Source: Bacteroidales bacterium (lineage in GTDB: Bacteria > Bacteroidota > Bacteroidia > Bacteroidales > UBA932). From it: a stretch of 48,655 bases of DNA. The position numbers and the translations under genes are program-made. The notes beneath the pieces were generated by a model, which saw only the letters and a program-made list of their open reading frames with translations, was not told the origin of the DNA and did not search any database. Below are positions 25,090 to 32,611 of this stretch, piece after piece. The DNA lies in contig SUYN01000020.1 in NCBI GenBank assembly GCA_015060405.1, positions 1 through 48,655 of the forward strand. The letters are read 5' to 3'. Each line of letters begins with the position of its first letter. The first letter of the stretch is position 1.

Positions 25090-26562
25090 ATGGACACGAA
25101 AAAAGGAAACACCGGCAAGGCATTCAGACTCAGCGTGACGACCCTTGCCATAATGAACATAACAGCAGTCGTAAGCCTCAGAGGACTACCCTCTGAGGCA
25201 ATATACGGCCCTTCTTCAGCATTCTACTATCTGTTTGCGGCCATCGTCTTTCTGATTCCTACAGCCATGGTAGCCGCAGAGCTGGCGGCGATGTTCTCGG
25301 ACAGACAGGGAGGAGTCTTCCGCTGGGTGGGAGAAGCCTTCGGTCCGCGCACCGGCTTTCTGGCGATATGGCTGCAATGGATAGAATCTACGATATGGTA
25401 CCCGACGGTGCTGACCTTCGGCGCTGTGTCTCTGGCCTATATAGGATTCAATGACGTCTCCGACGCCGTCCTGGCCTCCAACAAGATATTCACCCTGATC
25501 ACAGTTCTTGCCATATACTGGGTCGCGACAGTCATCGCCCTCAAAGGCCTGGGCTGGGTCGGAAAGATAAGCAGATGGGGAGGAATGATAGGCACGATCA
25601 TCCCGGCAGGGCTTCTCATCGTGCTGGGCATAGTGTATCTGGCCACAGGAGGACACAACTATATGGACATGTCGCAGGGATTCTTCCCGAACCTCACAAA
25701 GCTGGACAACATCGTGCTGGCAAGCAGCATATTCCTGTTCTATGCCGGTATGGAGATGATGGGCGTACATGTGATGGAGGTGAACAATCCGTCGAAGAAC
25801 TATCCCAAGGCAATAATCATAGGCTCACTTGCGACAGTCTGCATATTTGTCCTGGGAACCTTCTCTTTGGGATTCATCATTCCCGCCAAGGACATCAACC
25901 TCACACAGTCACTCCTGATCGGCTTTGACAACTACTTCAGGCATTTCCACATATCCTGGGCCGGTCCGGTGATTGCAGTAGCCCTCATGACAGGAGTGCT
26001 TGCAAGCGTGCTGACATGGGTTGCAGGCCCATCCAAAGGCATATTCACAGTCGGGAAGGCAGGCTACCTGCCACCTTTCTTCCAGAAGACCAACAAGAAC
26101 GGAGTCCAGCGCAACATCCTTCTGGTCCAGGGCGGCATCGTTACCCTGCTGTCGCTTCTGTTCGTGGTCATGCCTTCAGTGCAGTCCTTCTACCAGATAC
26201 TCTCACAGCTGACCATACTCCTGTACCTGATCATGTATATGCTCATGTTCTCTGCAGCGATAGTGCTGCGCTACAAGATGAAGGATGCTCCCCGCCCCTT
26301 CCGCCTCGGCAAGGGGAATGTCCTCATGTGGATAATTGGGAGTGTAGGTTTCGCAGGGTCCCTGCTCGCCTTCATCCTGAGCTTCATCCCACCGGGACAG
26401 ATCCAGACAGGAAGCGATACAGTATGGTACTCTGTACTGGTGATAGGCTGCATAGTCATGGTGGTGATTCCGTTCATCATCTACGCCCTCCGCAAGCCGT
26501 CATGGCGCGATCCTTCGGCTGAATTCGCACCTTTCCATTGGGAGAAACCTGAAAAACAGTGA
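25090..26562 (+). CDS. gadC: Glutamate:GABA antiporter
   Basis: A 490-aa APC-superfamily transporter with about twelve membrane spans, exchanging extracellular glutamate for intracellular GABA. The N-terminal MDTKKGNTGKAFRLSVTTLA leads into NITAVVSLRGLPSEAIYGP, a family hallmark. Further recognisable blocks are FRWVGEAFGPRTGFLAIWLQ and the WVAGPSKGIFTVGKAGYLP segment of span 8-9. The C-terminal tail is the pH-sensing plug in E. coli GadC; here it is short (RKPSWRDPSAEFAPFHW). It follows gadB and is closed by a hairpin at 26601-26636. Confidence 0.95.
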   Translation: MDTKKGNTGKAFRLSVTTLAIMNITAVVSLRGLPSEAIYGPSSAFYYLFAAIVFLIPTAMVAAELAAMFSDRQGGVFRWVGEAFGPRTGFLAIWLQWIESTIWYPTVLTFGAVSLAYIGFNDVSDAVLASNKIFTLITVLAIYWVATVIALKGLGWVGKISRWGGMIGTIIPAGLLIVLGIVYLATGGHNYMDMSQGFFPNLTKLDNIVLASSIFLFYAGMEMMGVHVMEVNNPSKNYPKAIIIGSLATVCIFVLGTFSLGFIIPAKDINLTQSLLIGFDNYFRHFHISWAGPVIAVALMTGVLASVLTWVAGPSKGIFTVGKAGYLPPFFQKTNKNGVQRNILLVQGGIVTLLSLLFVVMPSVQSFYQILSQLTILLYLIMYMLMFSAAIVLRYKMKDAPRPFRLGKGNVLMWIIGSVGFAGSLLAFILSFIPPGQIQTGSDTVWYSVLVIGCIVMVVIPFIIYALRKPSWRDPSAEFAPFHWEKPEKQ

Positions 26563-26600
26563 TGATAGGAATGACAGGCGCCCGGGAAAGGCACCATAAA

Positions 26601-26636
26601 AAGAACGCTGCCCGATCTGTGACGGGCAGCGTTCTT
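26601..26636. terminator. Bidirectional terminator between gadC and desulfoferrodoxin
   Basis: A perfect 14-bp stem (26601-26614 with 26623-26636), 8-base loop, flanked by A-rich sequence on the left and T-rich sequence on the right. It lies between convergent genes. Confidence 0.88.
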
Positions 26637-26656
26637 CTTATATTCGATGTTCATCA

Positions 26657-27031
26657 TTAAAGCTCAGTCTTCCAGAGTCCGTGAAGATTGCAGTACTCGT
26701 AGACTGCGACAGCCTTCTCGTCTCCCAGTGAGATGACGGCCTCCGGCTTGTCCTTGAGATCCACACGGATGCCTCCGTTCTCAGTCTCCACATATACAAA
26801 TGCGATGTGGTGCTCAGGGAGCATCGGATGTGCCACACTTCCGACCTCTACCTTGATGGTCTTGTCATCTATGAATGTGACAACAGGAAGATGCTTCTCC
26901 ACACTTGCCTCTACCGTACCCGGCACGAGTTCCTCCATCTTTTCACCGCAGCATACCACAGGCACCTTGCTGTCTACAACCTTCTGTATAACATTACCGC
27001 AATGGCGGCACTTAAAAAATCTTGTTGCCAT
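26657..27031 (-). CDS. dfx: Desulfoferrodoxin (class I superoxide reductase)
   Basis: A 124-aa enzyme that reduces superoxide to peroxide without making O2. The N-terminal desulforedoxin knob has the iron ligands C8, C11, C27 and C28 (CRHC and VCCGE). The superoxide reductase domain supplies the active-site Fe ligands: EKH around residue 47, H68 and H74 or H75 in AHPMLPEHH, and C114 with H117 in YCNLHG. Length and layout are those of class I (2Fe-SOR). A perfect AAGGAGGT ribosome site lies 4 bases before the ATG, unusual for this phylum. The promoter and operator are described separately. Confidence 0.96.
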   Translation of the reverse strand: MATRFFKCRHCGNVIQKVVDSKVPVVCCGEKMEELVPGTVEASVEKHLPVVTFIDDKTIKVEVGSVAHPMLPEHHIAFVYVETENGGIRVDLKDKPEAVISLGDEKAVAVYEYCNLHGLWKTEL

Positions 27032-27035
27032 ATTG

Positions 27036-27110
27036 ACCTCCTTGTTTTATATTGTTATTTTGAATTATTCTAATTTACTGCAAAGGTAACCATTATTTTG
27101 AATATTCAAA
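27036..27110 (-). promoter_or_regulatory. Promoter, palindromic operator and strong ribosome site of dfx
   Basis: On the minus strand TACCTTTG (27081-27088) is an exact -7 box. A 14-bp perfect palindrome, TTTGAATATTCAAA (27097-27110), lies between it and a TTTG -33 element, well placed for a repressor. AAGGAGGT (27036-27043) precedes the ATG by 4 bases. Confidence 0.7.
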
Positions 27111-27131
27111 CAAATTTAATGAAAAATCGCA

Positions 27132-28052
27132 TCATACATGAATATTTCCGTAAATAAATTCAAGCACATCCTTCCATACACGCTCCTTCCCTATCTCATT
27201 GAGGACCTCGTGACGCATGGAAGGATAGTTCCTTGAGCTTATGTTCATATATCCGGCCTCATGCATCGCTGCAAGAGCACGGTCAATGCCATCCGCTCCC
27301 CTTGTACAAGGATCATCCTCCCCATAGAGAAACATCACCGGCAGTCGAGGATTGCCTGCAAGATGAGCGCTGTCATGATAGGTCCTTATCAGAAGATCCA
27401 GCAGGACCTTGTCTGCATTTACAGTAAAAAGGAAGCCGGTCATCGGATCCGCCTTATAACTCTCCCTCACCTGCGGATCCGAGCATATCCATGCCATAGG
27501 CCCTTCGGAAGCGAAATCATGATTGTATATACCTGACGTGAGATGATGTACTACTGAAGGACGCCACCTGTCAAGCCCTATGGCAGACAGGAAGGACAGC
27601 ATGGCATAGCCGAAAGGGGCGAGGGAGGTATATCCCGGACTCCCGCATATGATGACGCCGCTTAGCTGTGAGTCATCTTCACGACTGTAAACTCGGACCG
27701 CAAGCGAGCCCATGCTGTGACCCAGAAGAAACACGGGGGCGTCCGGATATTCATATCTTATTGCCTCAGTGACTCCCCTCATGTCATCAATCAGTGCCTC
27801 GCGGCCGCCCTCGTACATATATCCGAGGTCCTTCCTATCCTTGACACTGCCTCCGTGCCCCCTGTGGTCATTGGCGACGCAGACCACCCCGTGATCCGCC
27901 ATGAACTCCATGAAAGGCAGGAACCTCTCCTTGCAGCCGCTCATTCCGTGAGACAGCTGCAGCACGGCATCGGGCTTCCTTTGCGGACGGACCACCGCCA
28001 CGCTGATGTCCAGACCGTCAAACCGCGAACTTAATGTAGCTTCTTCAACCAT
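27132..28052 (-). CDS. Alpha/beta hydrolase (monoacylglycerol lipase/lysophospholipase-like)
   Basis: A 306-aa cytosolic serine hydrolase of the Hydrolase_4 type. It has the oxyanion HGMSGCKERF, a NDHRGHGGS strand turn, the nucleophile elbow GHSMGSLAVR, and a late GEDDPCTRG (Asp) and SMRHEVLNE (His), completing a Ser-Asp-His triad. There is no signal peptide. Members hydrolyse monoacylglycerols or lysophospholipids, but specificity is not readable. It is convergent or independent of its neighbours, with 100 bases to dfx and about 240 bases to the acyltransferase gene. The ATG at 28052 is the only reasonable start. Confidence 0.88.
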   Translation of the reverse strand: MVEEATLSSRFDGLDISVAVVRPQRKPDAVLQLSHGMSGCKERFLPFMEFMADHGVVCVANDHRGHGGSVKDRKDLGYMYEGGREALIDDMRGVTEAIRYEYPDAPVFLLGHSMGSLAVRVYSREDDSQLSGVIICGSPGYTSLAPFGYAMLSFLSAIGLDRWRPSVVHHLTSGIYNHDFASEGPMAWICSDPQVRESYKADPMTGFLFTVNADKVLLDLLIRTYHDSAHLAGNPRLPVMFLYGEDDPCTRGADGIDRALAAMHEAGYMNISSRNYPSMRHEVLNEIGKERVWKDVLEFIYGNIHV

Positions 28053-28288
28053 ATAATCCGATTCAATATACTTTTTCCTTCCATATCACGTCGTCTTTCA
28101 CCGGAATCCCCTCCTCGGAAAGATGACGGGGCAGTCACCTGACCAGCTGGCATCGGTTCAACATCCGTGCTACATCATAAGGTCTGTTCCAAAATCCGAC
28201 ATCTATATTCAAAAAGTAGGAAGAATATGCCACAGACATGCGTAGGGAAAGATATTTGTATGGGAAAGAAGCAAAATACGAACAAGAA
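28053..28288. other. Intergenic stretch, possible coding remnant
   Basis: There is no complete gene here. On the minus strand a 22-codon open stretch at about 28065-28130 would read as a C-terminal tail (HLSEEGIPVKDDVIWKEKVY) closed upstream by a stop, resembling the end of a lost enzyme gene. GATATTTG at 28251-28258 could be the -7 box for the acyltransferase gene. Both readings are weak. Confidence 0.3.
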
Positions 28289-29104
28289 ATGCCGTTGCTC
28301 ACATTGAATGAACTGGAAAAGAGTGTCCCTATGTTTCGCGGACGCTGCGGGAATGCAGTCTGCCGCGGACTTATGCGCACTCTGTCAATAGACAAGGCCA
28401 ACGACCTGTACGACCGCAACTCGAGCCATATAGGACCGGAATTCGCCGATGCCGTACTGAAGGACATAGGGGTGGAATATGAAATATATAATCGCGAAGT
28501 GCTGGACAGGTTGCCCGACGGGCCCTTCATCACCATCAGCAACCATCCCTACGGAAGCATTGACGGAATCATGCTTGTCGACATCTTCGGGCATATAAGG
28601 CCGGACTACAAGGTCATGGTGAACAGGTTCCTCTCACGTATCGTGACACTTTCTGACAATTTCATATGCGTCACTCCCACAGGCACCGAGCGCAGCGCCC
28701 CCACAAATGACAGCATACAGGGAATAAAGGACGCGGTCGCGCATGTACGCTCCGGCTGTCCGCTGGGGATATTCCCCTCAGGAGCAGTTTCCGACCTGAA
28801 GCTCAGGGAGAGGCAGATAGCGGACAGGGAGTGGCAGGAGCCGGTCATCCGACTCATCAGAAAGCTTAATGTACCGGTCGTTCCGGTGCACTTCCTTGAC
28901 AGGAATTCCAACTTCTACTATTCCCTGGGCCTGATCGACTGGAAGGTAAGGCTGCTGCGCCTCCCTTCGGAAATATTCAACAAGAGAGGGAAAAGAACGA
29001 GAATTGCTATCGGTGAGATCATAACCCCGGAGCAGCAGAATGAATTCAAGGACATGGGATCATTCAGAGACTTTTTAAGAAACAAGGTATATAATCAGTA
29101 TTGA
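28289..29104 (+). CDS. Lysophospholipid/lyso-aminolipid acyltransferase (PlsC/OlsA-like)
   Basis: A membrane-associated acyltransferase of about 271 aa. I start at the ATG at 28289 (MPLLTLNELEKSVPMF), not the in-frame ATG at 28238, because the family begins near this point and a -7-like box overlaps the longer version. The catalytic block is ISNHPYGSIDG, an N-H-P-x-G-x-x-D-G form in which His and Asp are separated by five residues, as in the OlsA/GlsA aminolipid acyltransferases of Bacteroidota. A later FPSGAVSDL matches the glycerol-binding motif position, and VPVVPVHF is the typical strand. It may complete glycine- or ornithine-lipid synthesis or phospholipid acylation. The next gene begins one base after its stop. 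Confidence 0.8.
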   Translation: MPLLTLNELEKSVPMFRGRCGNAVCRGLMRTLSIDKANDLYDRNSSHIGPEFADAVLKDIGVEYEIYNREVLDRLPDGPFITISNHPYGSIDGIMLVDIFGHIRPDYKVMVNRFLSRIVTLSDNFICVTPTGTERSAPTNDSIQGIKDAVAHVRSGCPLGIFPSGAVSDLKLRERQIADREWQEPVIRLIRKLNVPVVPVHFLDRNSNFYYSLGLIDWKVRLLRLPSEIFNKRGKRTRIAIGEIITPEQQNEFKDMGSFRDFLRNKVYNQY

Positions 29105-29105
29105 C

Positions 29106-29813
29106 ATGGAACAGAACAAGGCAGATGCGGTAAGGATACAGACATCGGTTCTGAACGCGCTTGAAAAGAAGGTGCTGGTGTGGCTTGCAGAACGCCAGCC
29201 GAAATGGATGACATCAGACATCCTTACATATATAGGAACATTCGGAGCCGCTGTGATAGCTGCGGGGTACATCCTTTCTGCACGCAACATCAACTTCCTG
29301 TGGCTCAGTTCCCTGGGTTTCCTCATCAACTGGTACGGCGACTCCCTGGACGGCACCCTCGCCAGAGTGCGCCACACCCAGCGGCCGATATATGGCTACT
29401 ACCTCGACCACACCATAGATGCGATAAACGAAGTGATGATCTTTGTCGGAGTCGGACTTTCAGGACTCATGCACCTTGAAATAGCACTCGTTGCCCTGGT
29501 GATGTACCTTCTCATCACCATAAACGTCAGCATCAACGCCCATCTGAAGAAGGAATTCAAGCTGACATATGCCAGCATGGGCCCGACAGAATTCAGGATA
29601 ATAATGATAATCATCAACACCCTCTTCGCACTGATACAGCCATTGAGGGAATTCTCCCACAGCTTTGCAGTCTTCGGTCACGAATTCACCTTCAAGGCAC
29701 TGGACTACATCGGAGCAGTCATAATCATGGTGCTGGCACTGATGCACCTTACCACTGTCCGCAAAGACATCAAGGGATATGCAGAAATGGACCCGCTGCC
29801 TAAGAAAGGCTGA
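29106..29813 (+). CDS. CDP-alcohol phosphatidyltransferase family protein
   Basis: A 235-aa polytopic membrane enzyme that transfers a phosphatidyl group from a CDP-linked lipid to an alcohol. The signature D-x2-DG-x2-AR-x9-G-x3-D-x3-D is complete (GDSLDGTLARVRHT, then YGYYLDHTID), one residue longer than the canonical x8 spacing. About six membrane spans are visible. It is in an operon with the acyltransferase (one-base gap), so the two probably act in one lipid pathway; which alcohol is used cannot be told. Confidence 0.88.
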   Translation: MEQNKADAVRIQTSVLNALEKKVLVWLAERQPKWMTSDILTYIGTFGAAVIAAGYILSARNINFLWLSSLGFLINWYGDSLDGTLARVRHTQRPIYGYYLDHTIDAINEVMIFVGVGLSGLMHLEIALVALVMYLLITINVSINAHLKKEFKLTYASMGPTEFRIIMIIINTLFALIQPLREFSHSFAVFGHEFTFKALDYIGAVIIMVLALMHLTTVRKDIKGYAEMDPLPKKG

Positions 29814-29844
29814 CGGGTCCTCTCGTCAGACAAAGAGTCCGGAA

Positions 29845-30273
29845 CTATTCTGCAGTGTCGTCTAAACGGCTGCGAATGTAGCGGACTAAGGCAAGAAGTA
29901 CGGGCTTCCACTGCTGCCCTGAATCGGGGCCCTCGTCCTCCATGGCCCCGAACAAGTTTGCAAACATATTGACAAACAGCCTCTTACGCAGCAGAAAGAC
30001 TATAAGGAAGATAAACACATATAGTCCCGCAACGATGAGAGCACCGTTTCCCCAGCCTCCTGCTGCATTTCCGATGATTACCGTAAGAGCTATGGAAACG
30101 ACGAACAGGATGAGCATCAGGAGCATTGCCATGATCAATATGCACAAGGCACGTCCTAAAGCGACAGAAAGTCCCGTCAGGGACTTCCTTCTTATGCCAT
30201 CTGTCTTCAGTTCAAGGTATTCCCCTATCACGGAAGACAGCATGTCATACAGACCGGGTCCCTCCTTCATCAC
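29845..30273 (-). CDS. Holin-X-like two-span membrane protein
   Basis: A 142-aa protein with two long membrane spans (about residues 38-65 and 75-95) and a charged C-terminus. It resembles the phage holin superfamily HolX/DUF1469-type proteins that occur widely in Bacteroidota genomes outside phages. The start overlaps the YtxH gene by four bases. Such pairs are stress-envelope proteins of unknown mechanism. No phage gene is nearby, so a lysis role is unlikely. Confidence 0.75.
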   Translation of the reverse strand: MMKEGPGLYDMLSSVIGEYLELKTDGIRRKSLTGLSVALGRALCILIMAMLLMLILFVVSIALTVIIGNAAGGWGNGALIVAGLYVFIFLIVFLLRKRLFVNMFANLFGAMEDEGPDSGQQWKPVLLALVRYIRSRLDDTAE

Positions 30274-30467
30274 TTCTCCTCCAGAGCATTTTCGATGATT
30301 TCGAGTCCCTCCTCGATCTTGCCACGGGCCCTGTCCTTCATGTCAGCGACCCCACGCTTGATTCTTGCGCGCGTATTCTCTCCCGAATCCGGTGCAAGAA
30401 GTACAGCGCCTGCAGCTCCGGCGAGCACACCCGCCATAAAGCATAACAATGAACTACCTGTTTTCAT
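30270..30467 (-). CDS. YtxH domain protein
   Basis: A 65-aa protein with a single N-terminal membrane span (LLCFMAGVLAGAAGAVLLAP) and a charged helix (RARIKRGVADMKDRARGKIE), the typical YtxH/gas-vesicle-like layout. It is translationally coupled to the downstream holin-X-like gene through an ATGA overlap. General-stress membrane proteins of this type are common; the function is unknown. Confidence 0.8.
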   Translation of the reverse strand: MKTGSSLLCFMAGVLAGAAGAVLLAPDSGENTRARIKRGVADMKDRARGKIEEGLEIIENALEEK

Positions 30468-30876
30468 GTCTTCCGTATCTATATGTTAATATTCGTCCTG
30501 CCCTTCCGGGCATCCATTGACATTTCAGAAAACATACCAATGACAGGGAATCCGGTCACAATCGGTCATTGCAAACCGGTATATCATAATTATATTGGGG
30601 AACGATATATGTGTTTACACTATGCTGTCATATCGCATCAGGTGAAAGAGAAAAAAATCTTCTCCTAAAGTAAAACAAAACAAGAAGAGCTTCGTGAATA
30701 AATGATTCAATCAAAGCAAACATCTTGATTTTAGGATAGACATTCGGCAATAATTGGGTTTATTGCCGAATGTACCCTATGTGGTGTGATCTCTAGAATA
30801 CTATTTTAGCACGAGCTGAAAATTGTTTTGGGATTCATTTTGAATGTGGTTTGCAAAAATCTAGGAAAGGTGTAAA
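30468..30876. other. Intergenic stretch before the DUF4143 ATPase
   Basis: No gene is seen in about 409 bases. It holds a 5-bp GC-rich hairpin (30499-30512) just upstream of ytxH, a strong inverted repeat at 30732-30779, and the first copy of a tandem leader repeat (30855-30872). It is more AT-rich than the genes to the left and marks the start of the accessory segment. Confidence 0.6.
30740..30773. repeat. 14-bp perfect inverted repeat
   Basis: The arms 30740-30753 and 30760-30773 pair perfectly around a 6-base loop, and outer TAGG/CCTA bases (30732-30735, 30776-30779) pair as well. No T run follows, so it is not a standard terminator. It might be a protein-binding site or the end of a mobile element remnant. 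Confidence 0.8.
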
Positions 30877-30906
30877 ATGCCTGTTGGTAAAAATCTAGGA
30901 AAGGTG
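30855..30906 (+). repeat. Tandem 18-base leader repeat before the ATPase start
   Basis: AAAAATCTAGGAAAGGTG occurs twice, at 30855-30872 and 30889-30906. The second copy is followed by AATATG at the chosen start (30910), so its AGGAAAGGTG acts as ribosome site; the first copy precedes an in-frame ATG at 30877. The duplication explains the apparent 11-residue N-terminal extension. Confidence 0.85.
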
Positions 30907-30909
30907 AAT

Positions 30910-32259
30910 ATGAAAAGGAAGATATACGATAAGCTTCTTCAGTGGAAGAATGAGAAAGACGGAACGACAGCCCTTATGATCGAGGGTGCTCGACGTATTG
31001 GAAAGAGTTATATCGTAGAGAGATTTGCAGAAAAGGAGTATGAATCATATATCCTTATTGATTTCAGCAAGGCGCCAGCTCGTGTGCGTGGATGGTTTGA
31101 TGAGTATCTGGAGGATATTGATACACTTCTCCAGAACATACAGTTGCATTATAAGAAGAAACTTACTCCACGTAAATCACTGATCATCTTTGACGAAGTG
31201 CAGAAATGTCCGCGTGCACGTGAAGCTATCAAGGCATTGGTGGAAGATCATCGTTTCGATTATATTGAAACAGGTTCGCTTATATCCATAAAGAAAAATG
31301 TGGATGATATACTTATCCCTTCCGAAGAAGACGGCATCGAGATGTATCCGATGGACTTTGAAGAGTTTATGTGGGCTATGGGGGATGAGGTTATGTATCC
31401 GTACATCCGAAAGTGCTTTGAGACAAATAAACCAATGGGAGATTTTCATCGTGAAGCTATGAGATATTTCCGTCAGTATCTTATCGTGGGTGGAATGCCA
31501 CAGGCTGTCAAGGAGTATGTCAACTCAAGAGATTTCACTAAAGTAGATGCTGTCAAGAGACAGATATTGAGGTTGTATAGGAATGACATCAAGAAATATG
31601 CGGGTTCTGCAAAAACTAAAGTGTCATCTATATTCGAGGCCATACCAGGCCAGCTGCAGAAGAATGAAAAGAAGTTTAAGCTTGCCGACCTTAATGATGA
31701 AGCCAGGATGAGGGATTATGATTCTGCGTTCTTCTGGCTTAATGACGCTCGCTTGGCGAATATATGTTATAACACTACTGCTCCGAATATCGGTTTGCAG
31801 CTTAACGAGATACGAACTACGCTCAAATGCTATTTCTGCGATACCGGACTGCTGATCTCGATGGTATTCAACGCCAGAGGAATAGTCCAGAATGAGATAT
31901 ATCAGAAGCTGATGTTTGACAAACTGGAGATAAATGAGGGTATGCTTGTGGAAAACATTGTTGCTCAGATGCTCAGGACAGCCGGGCACAGCCTTTTCTT
32001 CTACAGTAATTATGACAAGGAAGACGCCAGTAACAGAATGAAGATCGATTTCCTGATACAGAAAGAGACTGTAACCTCAAGACATAACATCTCGCCTATT
32101 GAAGTCAAGAGTGGAACCAATTATACACTAAACTCATTGACTAAGTGTATCAATAAGTTCGGTCAGTACCTTTCGACTCCATATGTACTTCATTCAAAAG
32201 ATCTGGAGATTGAAAACGGTATCACATACTTGCCATTGTATATGACGCCATTGTTGTAA
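30910..32259 (+). CDS. AAA ATPase with DUF4143/PD-(D/E)XK-like C-terminus
   Basis: A 449-aa protein of the AAA_14 plus DUF4143 family. The P-loop is GARRIGKSY, a Walker B-like LIIFDEVQKCPRARE follows, and then sensor ETGSLISIK. The C-terminal half has IDFLIQ and SPIEVKSGTNY, the D...E-x-K core of a nuclease-like fold. Start 30910 was chosen because MKRKIYDKLLQWK is the usual family N-terminus and because of the duplicated leader upstream. These stand-alone ATPases are frequent in Bacteroidota accessory regions; defence or NTPase-regulatory roles have been suggested but none is established. Base composition is AT-richer than the flanking lipid genes. Confidence 0.85.
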   Translation: MKRKIYDKLLQWKNEKDGTTALMIEGARRIGKSYIVERFAEKEYESYILIDFSKAPARVRGWFDEYLEDIDTLLQNIQLHYKKKLTPRKSLIIFDEVQKCPRAREAIKALVEDHRFDYIETGSLISIKKNVDDILIPSEEDGIEMYPMDFEEFMWAMGDEVMYPYIRKCFETNKPMGDFHREAMRYFRQYLIVGGMPQAVKEYVNSRDFTKVDAVKRQILRLYRNDIKKYAGSAKTKVSSIFEAIPGQLQKNEKKFKLADLNDEARMRDYDSAFFWLNDARLANICYNTTAPNIGLQLNEIRTTLKCYFCDTGLLISMVFNARGIVQNEIYQKLMFDKLEINEGMLVENIVAQMLRTAGHSLFFYSNYDKEDASNRMKIDFLIQKETVTSRHNISPIEVKSGTNYTLNSLTKCINKFGQYLSTPYVLHSKDLEIENGITYLPLYMTPLL

Positions 32260-32330
32260 GGGAATAATGGCGGCTCTATTGGAATAATAGTTTTAGAAGC
32301 ATTATATTAAATTTATCCTTACGTAAAATT

Positions 32331-32510
32331 ATGAATGCCAAAATTCATTATGCTGATATAGAAAAGACTTATCAGAACTTGAACAAAAAAGATATTAATC
32401 ATTTCGAATTAATGGGAAATGAGATTATCAAAAGTATTAAAGCTCACGGTCTAGGGGGCCTCCCAGAATCAGATATAGAGGGGCTGATATTTCATTGCAT
32501 ATGTATATAA
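32331..32510 (+). CDS. Orphan 59-aa ORF
   Basis: A small ORF (MNAKIHYADIEKTYQNLNKK at the start) with charged, helical composition and a hydrophobic-cysteine end (LIFHCICI). A clear terminator begins two bases after its stop, suggesting that it or a longer ancestor was transcribed. No signal peptide. It looks like the N-terminal remnant of a larger protein or an independent small gene; I do not recognise the family. Confidence 0.4.
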   Translation: MNAKIHYADIEKTYQNLNKKDINHFELMGNEIIKSIKAHGLGGLPESDIEGLIFHCICI

Positions 32511-32544
32511 TTGCAGAGTAAAAGAGCCTCATTACTCTGCAATT
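32509..32544. terminator. 13-bp hairpin terminator
   Basis: The arms 32509-32521 and 32532-32544 are exact reverse complements with a 10-base loop, followed by ATTTTATATT. It lies after the 59-aa ORF and can also receive transcription from the convergent ATPase. Confidence 0.85.
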
Positions 32545-32611
32545 ATTTTATATTGGCTTCATATGTTAGGATGAAGATACGTCTTTTGACAAACTGATTA
32601 CATTATTTGTG

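Noticed and set aside
28065..28130. Possible enzyme C-terminal fragment on the minus strand
   Set aside because: Only 22 codons between two stops; resemblance to a hydrolase tail cannot be supported by eye.
28238..28288. Longer N-terminal start for the acyltransferase
   Set aside because: The extra 17 residues are charged, unlike the family start, and overlap a -7-like box.
29802..29838. Short CTGACG/CGTCAG inverted pair between convergent genes
   Set aside because: Only 6 bp with no T run, and it overlaps the stop codon; too weak for a terminator call.
29845..30273. Holin-like gene as sign of a prophage
   Set aside because: No capsid, tail, integrase or lysin genes are near; the YtxH pairing is common in non-phage chromosomes.
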